From contig JAQVYO010000049.1 in the NCBI GenBank assembly GCA_028708585.1, forward strand, positions 1 through 10,381: a stretch of DNA of 10,381 bases, given 5' to 3'. The number at the start of each line of letters is the position of its first letter. Position 1 is the first letter of the stretch. Of the stretch, positions 1 through 5,890 are shown piece by piece. Below the pieces are notes generated by a model. The model was not told where the DNA came from, ran no database searches, and worked only from the letters and a program-made list of their open reading frames with translations. A program made the translations under genes and the position numbers. The stretch comes from Oscillospiraceae bacterium (GTDB lineage Bacteria > Bacillota > Clostridia > Oscillospirales > Oscillospiraceae).

Positions 1-242
1 TGTCTCTCTGGTTTTGGATACCATTCATCTTGCTATGAAGAAAGAGAAAAGGAAAGCCGCTGCTCTGGCAGAAAATTTCTTTTCTATCCTTAAAACAGAA
101 TGTATCCTACCGGCACAAGCCTGCAACCTTCGCCGAAGCCAACTGGATGATTGATGAGTATATCCATATCCACTTCTACAACCACGAACGGATTCAGCTA
201 AAAACAGGACTAGCACCGCTTACGCTGCGCCAGTCCGCTTAA
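1..242 (+). pseudogene. IS3-family transposase (OrfB) C-terminal remnant, decayed
   Basis: This is the end of an IS3-family DDE transposase, cut by the left window edge. Frame 2 reads a helix typical of the integrase core (LVLDTIHLAMKKEK, positions 8-49). Near positions 47-67 it jumps to the hallmark AENFFSILKTECI (68-106), which carries the catalytic Glu. In intact relatives these blocks are separated by about 45 residues that include the second catalytic Asp (HSDQG region) and the DNA-binding SMSRRGN segment, so an internal deletion is inferred. An extra C near 107 then shifts the frame. The shifted frame continues RHKPATFAEANWMIDEY and ends LAPLTLRQSA with TAA at 240-242. A 6-base duplication gives IHIH where relatives have one IH. 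The deletion and the frameshift make it non-functional. The family call is firm; the exact IS is not identified. Confidence 0.85.
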
Positions 243-379
243 AACTCAATATTCTACTACATAGGGTGCTTTTTGTGCTGTCCGCACAATCTGGACCTGT
301 TCACATACCATACTGTCTAACAATTGGGGTGCAGTGTATGGAAGGCGAAGCGTCTGATACAGGTAAAGAAATGGAGCAA
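243..379. other. Gene-free stretch: probable IS 3' tail and operon end
   Basis: No coding frame is supported here. The first 60 or so bases directly follow the transposase stop, where the right inverted repeat of an IS3 element would be expected. The segment GTGCTGTCCGCAC with AATCTGGACC (about 271-293) could belong to that end, but without the left end this cannot be confirmed. The remainder is the downstream side of the minus-strand FmdE gene. I see no convincing terminator with a T-run. Confidence 0.4.
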
Positions 380-928
380 TCAAATCTTACGATAGTATGC
401 CCCTTCCGCGCAGGCCTTGCATAAAATTTGTCCGTCTTTGACAATATCTTTTCCATCCATAATTTTTTCATGGCAGAGTTCACAGACTGCCGTTCGAACC
501 GGAGGACCGGGCAGGTCTTCCGGTTTCAGATCCACCATGACCGGTTCCATCTGAAAGAGTTGCTCATCGGGAAATTGATCCCAGAATTGAACCTGATCTG
601 TTTTTTCCGGCGCTTCCTGCTTGGCGTTCATCACGATCCGAACTCCCTTTCCGGTGTTCATATCAATGAAACTAGCGGCCATTTTGCCATAGCCCATGGC
701 TTTTAATCTTCTTTTACCGAAGGACAGGCCGGTGACCGATTGAATGGCGTCGGCGAGGCACCGGTCGATTTCAAGGTAAACAATGAAATCACGATTTTCT
801 TCCGGGTCATTTATTCCAAGATAGCTAAGGCCCGCGCGGGCCATTCGGACGCCCAATATGATCCCTGTGCAGGCGTGGCCATGAAACAGGGTAGCTTTTT
901 TTAAATCAGATTGAAACTGTTCTGTCAT
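380..928 (-). CDS. FmdE-family protein with C-terminal zinc finger
   Basis: A 182-residue member of the FmdE family (PF02663), named after a subunit encoded in the molybdenum formylmethanofuran dehydrogenase operon of methanogens. Its biochemical role in bacteria is unknown. The N-terminal core shows the hallmark FHGHACTG (residues 15-22, with H16, H18 and C20 as likely metal ligands), then the DRCLADAIQSVTG block with C57. A C-terminal finger has C149xxC152 and C170xxC173, consistent with the treble-clef zinc finger reported in crystal structures of this family. There is no signal peptide or membrane segment, so it is cytoplasmic. The ATG at 928 is preceded by AAAGGAGC with good spacing. It is the last gene of the operon, 23 bases after the methyltransferase. 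The neighbouring importer and the ModE-like operator suggest molybdenum or tungsten handling, which is inference. Confidence 0.88.
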   Translation of the reverse strand: MTEQFQSDLKKATLFHGHACTGIILGVRMARAGLSYLGINDPEENRDFIVYLEIDRCLADAIQSVTGLSFGKRRLKAMGYGKMAASFIDMNTGKGVRIVMNAKQEAPEKTDQVQFWDQFPDEQLFQMEPVMVDLKPEDLPGPPVRTAVCELCHEKIMDGKDIVKDGQILCKACAEGAYYRKI

Positions 929-951
929 TTATTTGCTCCTTTGTCCAAATT

Positions 952-1584
952 TTAAGACGATTTTTTACAGAATATAATCCATTTCCCTTGATTTTTGTTG
1001 TTTATAAATTCGAATTGCGCCCCAAATTTGGTTAATATGGCGCGATAGTCTTCCATGGTATGACCATTGGAAGAGCGGTGGACACAGTCGGGCCAATCGG
1101 GATTCATTTTTTTCATTTTTCGGGTGATTTCTTCTCCCAGCTCTTTGTTTCCCATGCCGCTTCCAATAAATGTACGCCCTCCAGGAGCCAAAACCCGTAA
1201 AATCTCAGAAAAGGCTTTTCCCGTATCTTTCCAAAACATTATGGAACCGCGGCTGATGGCCAAATCAATGCTGCCGTCCGGCAGAGGGATCTGATGCACG
1301 TCTCCAACTACGGTGAAAGACCGGCTGCGCAGCCCCCATTCGCCGGCGCGCTGATCCGCGATAGCGGCGGCTTCCGGGTTGCTGTCCAGCAGGATACCGG
1401 TCATATCTTTTGCTGATTTCAGCATTGTTAGTCCAAGATGGCCGCCTCCGCAGCCCAAGTCCAGCATCCTCCCGGAGGTCTTTTTTGTGCAGTCTATAAT
1501 GTCCGAAACGATGACTTCATACATTGGAAAAAATATCTCTTGCGCAATGCGGTCAAACTCCCTTGCATTACCCAATAAAATCAC
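952..1584 (-). CDS. Class I SAM-dependent methyltransferase
   Basis: A 210-residue methyltransferase of the Methyltransf_11/25 type, transferring a methyl group from S-adenosylmethionine to an unknown acceptor. Motif I is LDLGCGGG (residues 41-48) and binds SAM. The acidic residue at the end of strand 2 is D67 (ILLDSNP). Motif III is GDVHQIPLPDGSIDLAISRG (94-113), and the post-motif is LRVLAPGG (129-136). No membrane segment is seen. The longest frame opens with GTG at 1584, with only a weak purine-rich site (AATAGGG) before it. No better in-frame start is obvious, because the next Met falls within the conserved N-terminal helix. It lies 50 bases after the ATPase and 23 before FmdE. The acceptor may be a small molecule made by the radical SAM enzyme of the same operon; this is inferred from neighbourhood only. 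Confidence 0.88.
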   Translation of the reverse strand: MILLGNAREFDRIAQEIFFPMYEVIVSDIIDCTKKTSGRMLDLGCGGGHLGLTMLKSAKDMTGILLDSNPEAAAIADQRAGEWGLRSRSFTVVGDVHQIPLPDGSIDLAISRGSIMFWKDTGKAFSEILRVLAPGGRTFIGSGMGNKELGEEITRKMKKMNPDWPDCVHRSSNGHTMEDYRAILTKFGAQFEFINNKNQGKWIIFCKKSS

Positions 1585-1634
1585 ACCCTATTCGTTATTG
1601 TGCCCAGCCTTGAAAACCGAAAAATAGGCATACG

Positions 1635-2417
1635 CTAAGAAATGATTGGTACGCAGGATTTTACATAGCCGCCTGATCCATTCGGCGTTTTTGTGATTCG
1701 GACGTTAACGCCATAAATCTCCTGCAAATTTTTCTCCGTCACAATGGCTTCCGGCGTTCCGATTTCAAAACCGCCGGAACGCAGCAAGGCTACCCGGGAG
1801 GAGCACAAAAACGCATGATCGGGGAAATGAGTGGTCATCAGGACCCCGATCTGTTTTTCCGCAGCCAGCTTCTTGATTTGAGAAAGCACCAGCATTTGAT
1901 TGCCGAAGTCAAGATTGGAGGTTGGCTCATCCATAATAAGAATTTGAGGCTGCTGTGCCAAAGCTCTGGAAATCAGCACCAGCTGGCGTTCACCTCCGCT
2001 AATTTCGGTGTAGATGCGGTCTTTCAAATGAGTGATTCCCAGCGCCTCCAAAGAGTCCATTGCAATGTTCAAATCAGATTTGGATGGGGTGGAAAATGTG
2101 CCTAAATGAGCTGTGCGGCCCATAACGACTACATCAAAAACGGAAAATGGAAAAGGAGGCGTATGGGATTGGGGGACATAGCCAATGCTTTGCGCATATT
2201 TTTTGCGCGACCAGGAGCTGATGTCTTCGCCATCTGCCTTAATAGCTCCTCCCTGCAGCTTTAGAAAGCCCAGGATACTCTTAAACAATGTCGTTTTTCC
2301 AACGCCGTTGGGGCCGAGCAGGCAAAGGATTTCAGATGAGGAAATGGAAAACGAAATGCCGTTTATCACGGTTTTGTTTTTATACCCGCAAACGGCGGAG
2401 CAGATTTCCAGTTTCAT
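1635..2417 (-). CDS. ABC transporter ATPase, FecE/BtuD/MolC type
   Basis: The 260-residue nucleotide-binding subunit of a type II (BtuCD-like) importer; it hydrolyses ATP on the cytoplasmic face of the permease. Motifs visible: Walker A GPNGVGKT (35-42), Q-loop Q83 (YVPQS), signature SGGERQ (140-145), Walker B ILIMDE (159-164) with catalytic E164, and H-loop H197 (TTHFPDH). The start chosen is ATG at 2417, which overlaps the permease stop as ATGA and has AAGGAG nine bases upstream. A GTG two codons earlier (2423) is also in frame but sits too close to that site. The family carries ferric siderophores, cobalamin or haem; MolC of Haemophilus is a relative that serves molybdate and tungstate. 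Substrate cannot be read from the ATPase alone. Confidence 0.93.
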   Translation of the reverse strand: MKLEICSAVCGYKNKTVINGISFSISSSEILCLLGPNGVGKTTLFKSILGFLKLQGGAIKADGEDISSWSRKKYAQSIGYVPQSHTPPFPFSVFDVVVMGRTAHLGTFSTPSKSDLNIAMDSLEALGITHLKDRIYTEISGGERQLVLISRALAQQPQILIMDEPTSNLDFGNQMLVLSQIKKLAAEKQIGVLMTTHFPDHAFLCSSRVALLRSGGFEIGTPEAIVTEKNLQEIYGVNVRITKTPNGSGGYVKSCVPIIS

Positions 2418-3487
2418 TCCCACGAACTCCTTCCCTGAAACAGCAAATAGAGGAAAAACGGCGCCCCGAGGACGGCCGTTAAAATACCAAGTGGAATCTC
2501 CGTCACAAATACCGTGCGTGCTACATCATCCACCAGGAGAAGAAAGGTGGCGCCCATAAGAGCGGAGGCAGGCAGCAGAGTTTTGTAATTGGGGCCGACG
2601 ATAAGCCGGGTGAGGTGAGGAATGATGAGTCCCACCCAACCGATCATGCCGGATATAGCGATAGAAGCCGAGGTCAGCAAGGTGGATGAGATGATGATTA
2701 TGATCCGCATTTTTCCGGTATCCACGCCAAGTCCCTTGGCTTCTTCTTCACCGAATGAAAGAATATTAATTTTCCAGCGCAAAAGAAACAGCGGGATCAT
2801 CCCGATGGCAAAAGGGATGATCATCATCATGACTTCTTTCTGCGTTGTGGAGGTGAGTCCGCCCATCAGCCAGAAGGTAATCTCGGGCAGCTTATTATTG
2901 GGGTCCGCTTCATATTTGATAATGGATGTAAACGCAGAGAACAGGCTTTGTACCACCATACCGGTCAGTACCAAAATGAGTACCGCATTCAGCCCTCTTG
3001 ACATGGCACTGCTCAAAAAATAAGTAAAAGCCACGGCCAACAGACCAAAGAAAAAAGCGGTCAATTGAATGCCCAGGCTGCTAAAATTGTTGAGAATGGC
3101 AAAGGCCGCGCCGAATCCGGCGCCCGCAGATGCCCCCAGAATATCTGGGGACACCATTGGGTTTTTGAATACGCCTTGGTAAGCCGCGCCGGACGTTGAC
3201 AAGGCCGCTCCTACCATCAGACCGCATAGAATACGCGGAATGCGCACATTGAATAGAACCTTATCCAATGTATCCGGCCATGTTTGGGCCAGGCCCAAAA
3301 TTTTATAAATAATAATTTTCACCAGTTGAGGCAACGGAATTCCGAACCTCCCCAAAGCCAGCGATGCCAAAAATGCTGCAATTGGCAAAAGCGCCAGCGC
3401 CGCCATAACCGGAAGCTTCGGCGGCCGGTTTGCACGGCTGAATTTTTGAGAGGGAGAAGTGCCAGCCGTTTTTTCTAACACGCGCAT
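2414..3487 (-). CDS. ABC transporter permease, FecCD/BtuC family
   Basis: A 357-residue polytopic membrane protein, the translocation channel of a type II importer; family members usually have ten helices and form homodimers. Conserved blocks visible are NVRIPRIL (80-87), the GAALSTSGAAYQGVFKNPMV region (93-112) followed by SPDILGASAGAGFGA, the cytoplasmic coupling segment SFGEEEAKGLGV (244-255), and GMIGWVGLIIPHLTR (280-294) with LVDDVAR and PLGILTAVLGAPFF near the C terminus. About 25 basic and polar residues precede the first helix, slightly longer than usual. The ATG at 3487 directly abuts the TAA of the binding protein, with no clear ribosome site of its own, which points to translational coupling. 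It overlaps the ATPase by 4 bases. Annotation pipelines would probably call it an iron-complex permease; the operator upstream argues for keeping molybdate or tungstate open. Confidence 0.94.
   Translation of the reverse strand: MRVLEKTAGTSPSQKFSRANRPPKLPVMAALALLPIAAFLASLALGRFGIPLPQLVKIIIYKILGLAQTWPDTLDKVLFNVRIPRILCGLMVGAALSTSGAAYQGVFKNPMVSPDILGASAGAGFGAAFAILNNFSSLGIQLTAFFFGLLAVAFTYFLSSAMSRGLNAVLILVLTGMVVQSLFSAFTSIIKYEADPNNKLPEITFWLMGGLTSTTQKEVMMMIIPFAIGMIPLFLLRWKINILSFGEEEAKGLGVDTGKMRIIIIISSTLLTSASIAISGMIGWVGLIIPHLTRLIVGPNYKTLLPASALMGATFLLLVDDVARTVFVTEIPLGILTAVLGAPFFLYLLFQGRSSWE
2427..2432 (-). promoter_or_regulatory. Ribosome binding site deciding the ATPase start
   Basis: AAGGAG on the minus strand lies 9 bases before ATG 2417 and only 3 before the alternative GTG 2423. 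The spacing favours the ATG and a coupled ATGA overlap with the permease. Confidence 0.7.
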
Positions 3488-4615
3488 TTATGAAATACCA
3501 GACGTTGTATTTAATAACGATTCTGCCTGAGCATCTGTAATATCGACATTATAAAACAATTTATAGAAAGCCTTGACATCGCTCTTCAAATCAAAATTTG
3601 CATAGTTCGGATACAGCTTATTGGCAAGCCATTCTGCGCCCAAAATTCTCGCGATGCAGGGCGGCCGGTCGATCCAGTTAAAGGGAAGGGACGCGGGGAC
3701 GTATATCCTTTTGTTTTTTACAGCGGAGATGCTGGACCATGTTTTGTTGTTGTAAACGGTTTTGAGAAATTCATTTCCGCCCATCTGAGAGTTTGCGATG
3801 ATGACATCCGGATTCCAGTTTACAACCTGTTCCATGGAGACAGAAGTTCCCTTGCCAGAAGAGGATGTATCCATCGTGACAACATTTGTGGCGTTTACAA
3901 AGTTGATTACTTCGGTGTGCATGGAATCCGTGCCATCTGTTTTAAGGCCGTCCGCGCTTTCCACATAATAAATTCTGAGTTTTTCACTATCGGGAACTTT
4001 GGCAACGGAGGAGGAAACCTTGTCCAACGTTTTCTGCGCATAATCGGCAAGCGCAGTGCCGCGGTCCTCTACTCCGAGGATCTTCCCAAGCAGACGGTAA
4101 GCTTCCGGCGTTTTGGCAAGCGAGCTGTCCAAAGTGACAACAGGAATACCGGACTGCTTTGACAATTGGGTGACCATATCGGAAACTTCGCCATTATAAG
4201 CGAAATCCAAAATGATATCGGGATTCAGCTTAATAATTTCTTCTGTATTGAAGGAATTTTGGCCGCCCATTGTGCCGCCTAAGGCAGGCAGATTTCTATA
4301 AGATTCGTTGATATATTGGTTGGCTTCGTCCGACATTTTGCTGTTCCAGCCAATTAACCTGTCAGGTGCGATTGTATAGATAATATAGGTGCCAATGGGA
4401 CTGGTGCAGTATACTTTTTTGATGGTTTTGGGAATGGTTACTTTGTTTCCCAGCATATCGGTGATTTCCTGCTTGTCCGATGCGGTTTGCTGGGTTGGCG
4501 AAGGAGAAGCAGACTGGTTCGCCGTGGTAGTCTTTGCACAGCCGGATGCGGCGATCAGCATCATCGCCAGGCAGAGCACCAGAGCAAACGCTTGTTTTAC
4601 TTTTTGCTTTTTCAT
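3488..4615 (-). CDS. ABC transporter substrate-binding lipoprotein (FepB/BtuF/MolA fold)
   Basis: A 375-residue extracytoplasmic binding protein of the PF01497 class, feeding the permease encoded next. The N terminus is a lipoprotein signal: a KKQKVK basic start, a hydrophobic stretch, and lipobox AASGC with C26 as the lipidated residue. A Ser/Thr/Pro/Gln-rich linker (27-47) follows. The mature domain opens with ITDMLGNKVTIP (51-62), typical of the family, then PDRLIGWNSKM (84-94) and NPDIILDF (131-138) in lobe 1. Lobe 2 has NWNPDVIIANS (267-277) and a conserved DRPP segment (316-319) before ILGAEWLANKLYP. GAGGAAAG sits 7 bases before ATG 4615. It begins 126 bases after the radical SAM gene, the largest gap inside the operon. 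Ligand is unknown; iron-siderophore, cobalamin, haem and molybdate or tungstate are all precedents for this fold. Confidence 0.93.
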   Translation of the reverse strand: MKKQKVKQAFALVLCLAMMLIAASGCAKTTTANQSASPSPTQQTASDKQEITDMLGNKVTIPKTIKKVYCTSPIGTYIIYTIAPDRLIGWNSKMSDEANQYINESYRNLPALGGTMGGQNSFNTEEIIKLNPDIILDFAYNGEVSDMVTQLSKQSGIPVVTLDSSLAKTPEAYRLLGKILGVEDRGTALADYAQKTLDKVSSSVAKVPDSEKLRIYYVESADGLKTDGTDSMHTEVINFVNATNVVTMDTSSSGKGTSVSMEQVVNWNPDVIIANSQMGGNEFLKTVYNNKTWSSISAVKNKRIYVPASLPFNWIDRPPCIARILGAEWLANKLYPNYANFDLKSDVKAFYKLFYNVDITDAQAESLLNTTSGIS

Positions 4616-4656
4616 TTTCTTTCCTCACTTTTTTAAAATAAAAATATATATTTTAT

Positions 4657-4686
4657 ACGATACTGAACGGAAGCGTGCAGTATCGT
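4657..4686 (-). repeat. Perfect 9-bp inverted repeat between radical SAM and binding-protein genes
   Basis: The arms ACGATACTG (4657-4665) and CAGTATCGT (4678-4686) are perfectly complementary and separated by 12 bases. Inside, ACG and CGT can pair after one mismatch, leaving a 4-base loop. As RNA of the operon it would form a hairpin about 40 bases before the binding-protein start. No T-run follows directly, only an AT-rich stretch, so a simple terminator is unlikely. It could be a processing or stability hairpin that sets the ratio of radical SAM enzyme to binding protein, or a second operator. Confidence 0.6.
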
Positions 4687-4741
4687 TGCAAGCAAAATAA
4701 AATAGATTGAGAGGATCACTAAGCCAGATGCCTCCGACTGC

Positions 4742-5587
4742 TCATCGGCAAGCCGAATTGTTCTCCGGAGGAAAAATGAAGAAAGAATTTGCACCGGTTA
4801 AATCCATAAAATTGGCATACGCGCCTGAATTTTCCGTTGCCACAAGATGAGACTCGTCTCCCATATAAAGCCTGGTAATTGCCATGATACGCGCCCAGCG
4901 GTAGGGGTTGGCGGGGTCCTCCCGCTGAAGTTCCGTATCGGGAAACGGAACAAAAGGCTGAATGGCAACCCAGTCCGCGGAGAGTTCTTTTAATAGTTTT
5001 AAGCCGCGCATTATCGCTTTGTCTGATATCCCAAACCCCAGCAAAAAGCCGCTCCAAATTTTGAGCCCTGCCTTTTTTGCGTTGACCAGCGTATTGATAC
5101 GATCCCCCAGAGAATCTCCTCCGGGCCGGAAATTGCGGTAGATTGCCTCGTCGGGAGATTCAAGGCCGCATTGATATCCGTCCATGCCGGCGTCTTTCAG
5201 TTTCAAAAGCGAAGAAAGGCGGATGGAACCAAAAAGGCCATAAACCGGAACGCGAAAATGATCCTTTATGGCTTGTATGTAAGTGCAGAAATAGTCCGGT
5301 ATTTCATACCCCATCCAGCCGGACGGAGCCAGCAGGTGGGTGGCGCCCGCGTTGAGCATGGTTTCAGCGCACTTCAGCACTTGGCTTAGGGTACGTTTTC
5401 CATCAAAGGACGTGCGGCTGTTTTTAAAACTTTCCCATTTGCAGTGCCTGCATTTTGGTTCGGTTTTGCAGCCTCCATTCAGCACAACGGGAGACCAATA
5501 CGATTTTTCCCACTTTTGCCCGATTGTTTTAGCGCGTTCGAAAAGCAAAGCTTCATTGAGAGAAAATAATTGCGGAAGGGTTTCCAT
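4742..5587 (-). CDS. Radical SAM enzyme with CX5CX2C motif (BioB/HmdB-like)
   Basis: A 281-residue radical SAM protein, first gene of the operon. The cluster-binding cysteines are C40, C46 and C49 in GGCKTEPKCRHCKW. The spacing is CX5CX2C, not the usual CX3CX2C, and this spacing was described as the distinctive motif of HmdB in methanogens. Further family features are APSGWMGYEIPDY (87-99), the strand YGLFGS (115-120), LKDAGMDGYQCGLESPDE (130-147), typical of BioB/ThiH/HydE/HmdB-like barrels where the ESPDE Glu often contacts SAM, then SGFLLGFG and DWVAIQPFVPFPDTELQ. No signal or membrane segment is seen. ATG 5587 has AAGGAG seven bases upstream. The product is unknown. The BioB-like group makes cofactors, so synthesis of a metal-binding ligand or cofactor is plausible given its neighbours; that is inference. 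Confidence 0.85.
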   Translation of the reverse strand: METLPQLFSLNEALLFERAKTIGQKWEKSYWSPVVLNGGCKTEPKCRHCKWESFKNSRTSFDGKRTLSQVLKCAETMLNAGATHLLAPSGWMGYEIPDYFCTYIQAIKDHFRVPVYGLFGSIRLSSLLKLKDAGMDGYQCGLESPDEAIYRNFRPGGDSLGDRINTLVNAKKAGLKIWSGFLLGFGISDKAIMRGLKLLKELSADWVAIQPFVPFPDTELQREDPANPYRWARIMAITRLYMGDESHLVATENSGAYANFMDLTGANSFFIFPPENNSACR

Positions 5588-5656
5588 AGGTGCGCTCCTT
5601 CAAAATTTTCTGAAATGATCGATATGCTTTAAATGATATAGCGAAGGCAATAAACC

Positions 5657-5684
5657 ATCGTTATATTTGTTTTTATACAACGAA
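5657..5684. promoter_or_regulatory. ModE-like operator (molybdenum/tungsten-responsive candidate)
   Basis: The dyad is ATCGTTATATT (5657-5667), six bases, TATACAACGAA (5674-5684). The arms are complementary at 8 of 11 positions. As I recall it, the ModE consensus is ATCGnTATATA, six bases, then its inverse; this site deviates at about three of the specified positions. It starts roughly at the predicted transcription start of the radical SAM operon, as expected for a repressor site. No regulator gene is in the window. Confidence 0.55.
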
Positions 5685-5692
5685 TAATTTGA

Positions 5693-5720
5693 ATTATATC
5701 ATATAACTATATTCTGTCAA
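5693..5720 (-). promoter_or_regulatory. Promoter of the six-gene minus-strand operon
   Basis: On the minus strand there is a perfect -35 TTGACA (5715-5720) and a perfect -10 TATAAT (5693-5698), 16 bases apart. TGA directly before the -10 makes it an extended -10 (TGATATAAT). Transcription would start near 5685-5687, about 100 bases before ATG 5587, at the edge of the ModE-like dyad. Confidence 0.82.
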
Positions 5721-5743
5721 TATTTTTGAAGAAAACGGGGTTT

Positions 5744-5771
5744 TTGACTTTCGTGTATGGTATGCTATAAT
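5744..5771 (+). promoter_or_regulatory. Promoter of the FHA-SEDS / PBP operon
   Basis: -35 TTGACT (5744-5749) and -10 TATAAT (5766-5771) are 16 bases apart, with an extended -10 (TGCTATAAT). The leader to ATG 5891 is about 110 bases. A weaker candidate, TTGCTT (5830-5835) and TAGAAT (5852-5857), lies nearer the gene. The two divergent -35 boxes are only 23 bases apart. Confidence 0.78.
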
Positions 5772-5890
5772 GACTTATACTAGCTAAAGTTATGCGGGCT
5801 GCCGGAGATAAAAAATTCTGCTCTTGTATTTGCTTGCTTCCATGGATACAATAGAATTAAATTTTGAATTACATAAAAGGGAAATGAACT

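Noticed and set aside
25..216. A 63-residue open frame on the minus strand at the left edge
   Set aside because: It lies opposite the transposase remnant, whose plus-strand reading matches IS3 OrfB motifs. It is low-complexity and Arg-rich, with no recognisable domain.
308..341. Possible terminator hairpin after the FmdE gene (CCATACTG and CAGTGTATGG)
   Set aside because: The stem needs a 2-base bulge and no T-run follows on the minus strand. It is too weak to call.
1635..4615. Firm assignment of the transporter to ferric siderophore uptake
   Set aside because: Family resemblance alone does not fix the substrate. No Fur-like box was seen in the promoter, and the ModE-like site points elsewhere.
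4719..5057. A 112-residue minus-strand frame overlapping the radical SAM gene end
   Set aside because: It lies in another frame of the radical SAM gene, which has clear conserved motifs there. No ribosome site or domain supports it.
5588..5684. A molybdenum-cofactor or tungsten-cofactor riboswitch in the operon leader
   Set aside because: The leader is only about 100 bases and AT-rich, with no compact multi-stem fold visible by eye. The DNA dyad explains the signal better.
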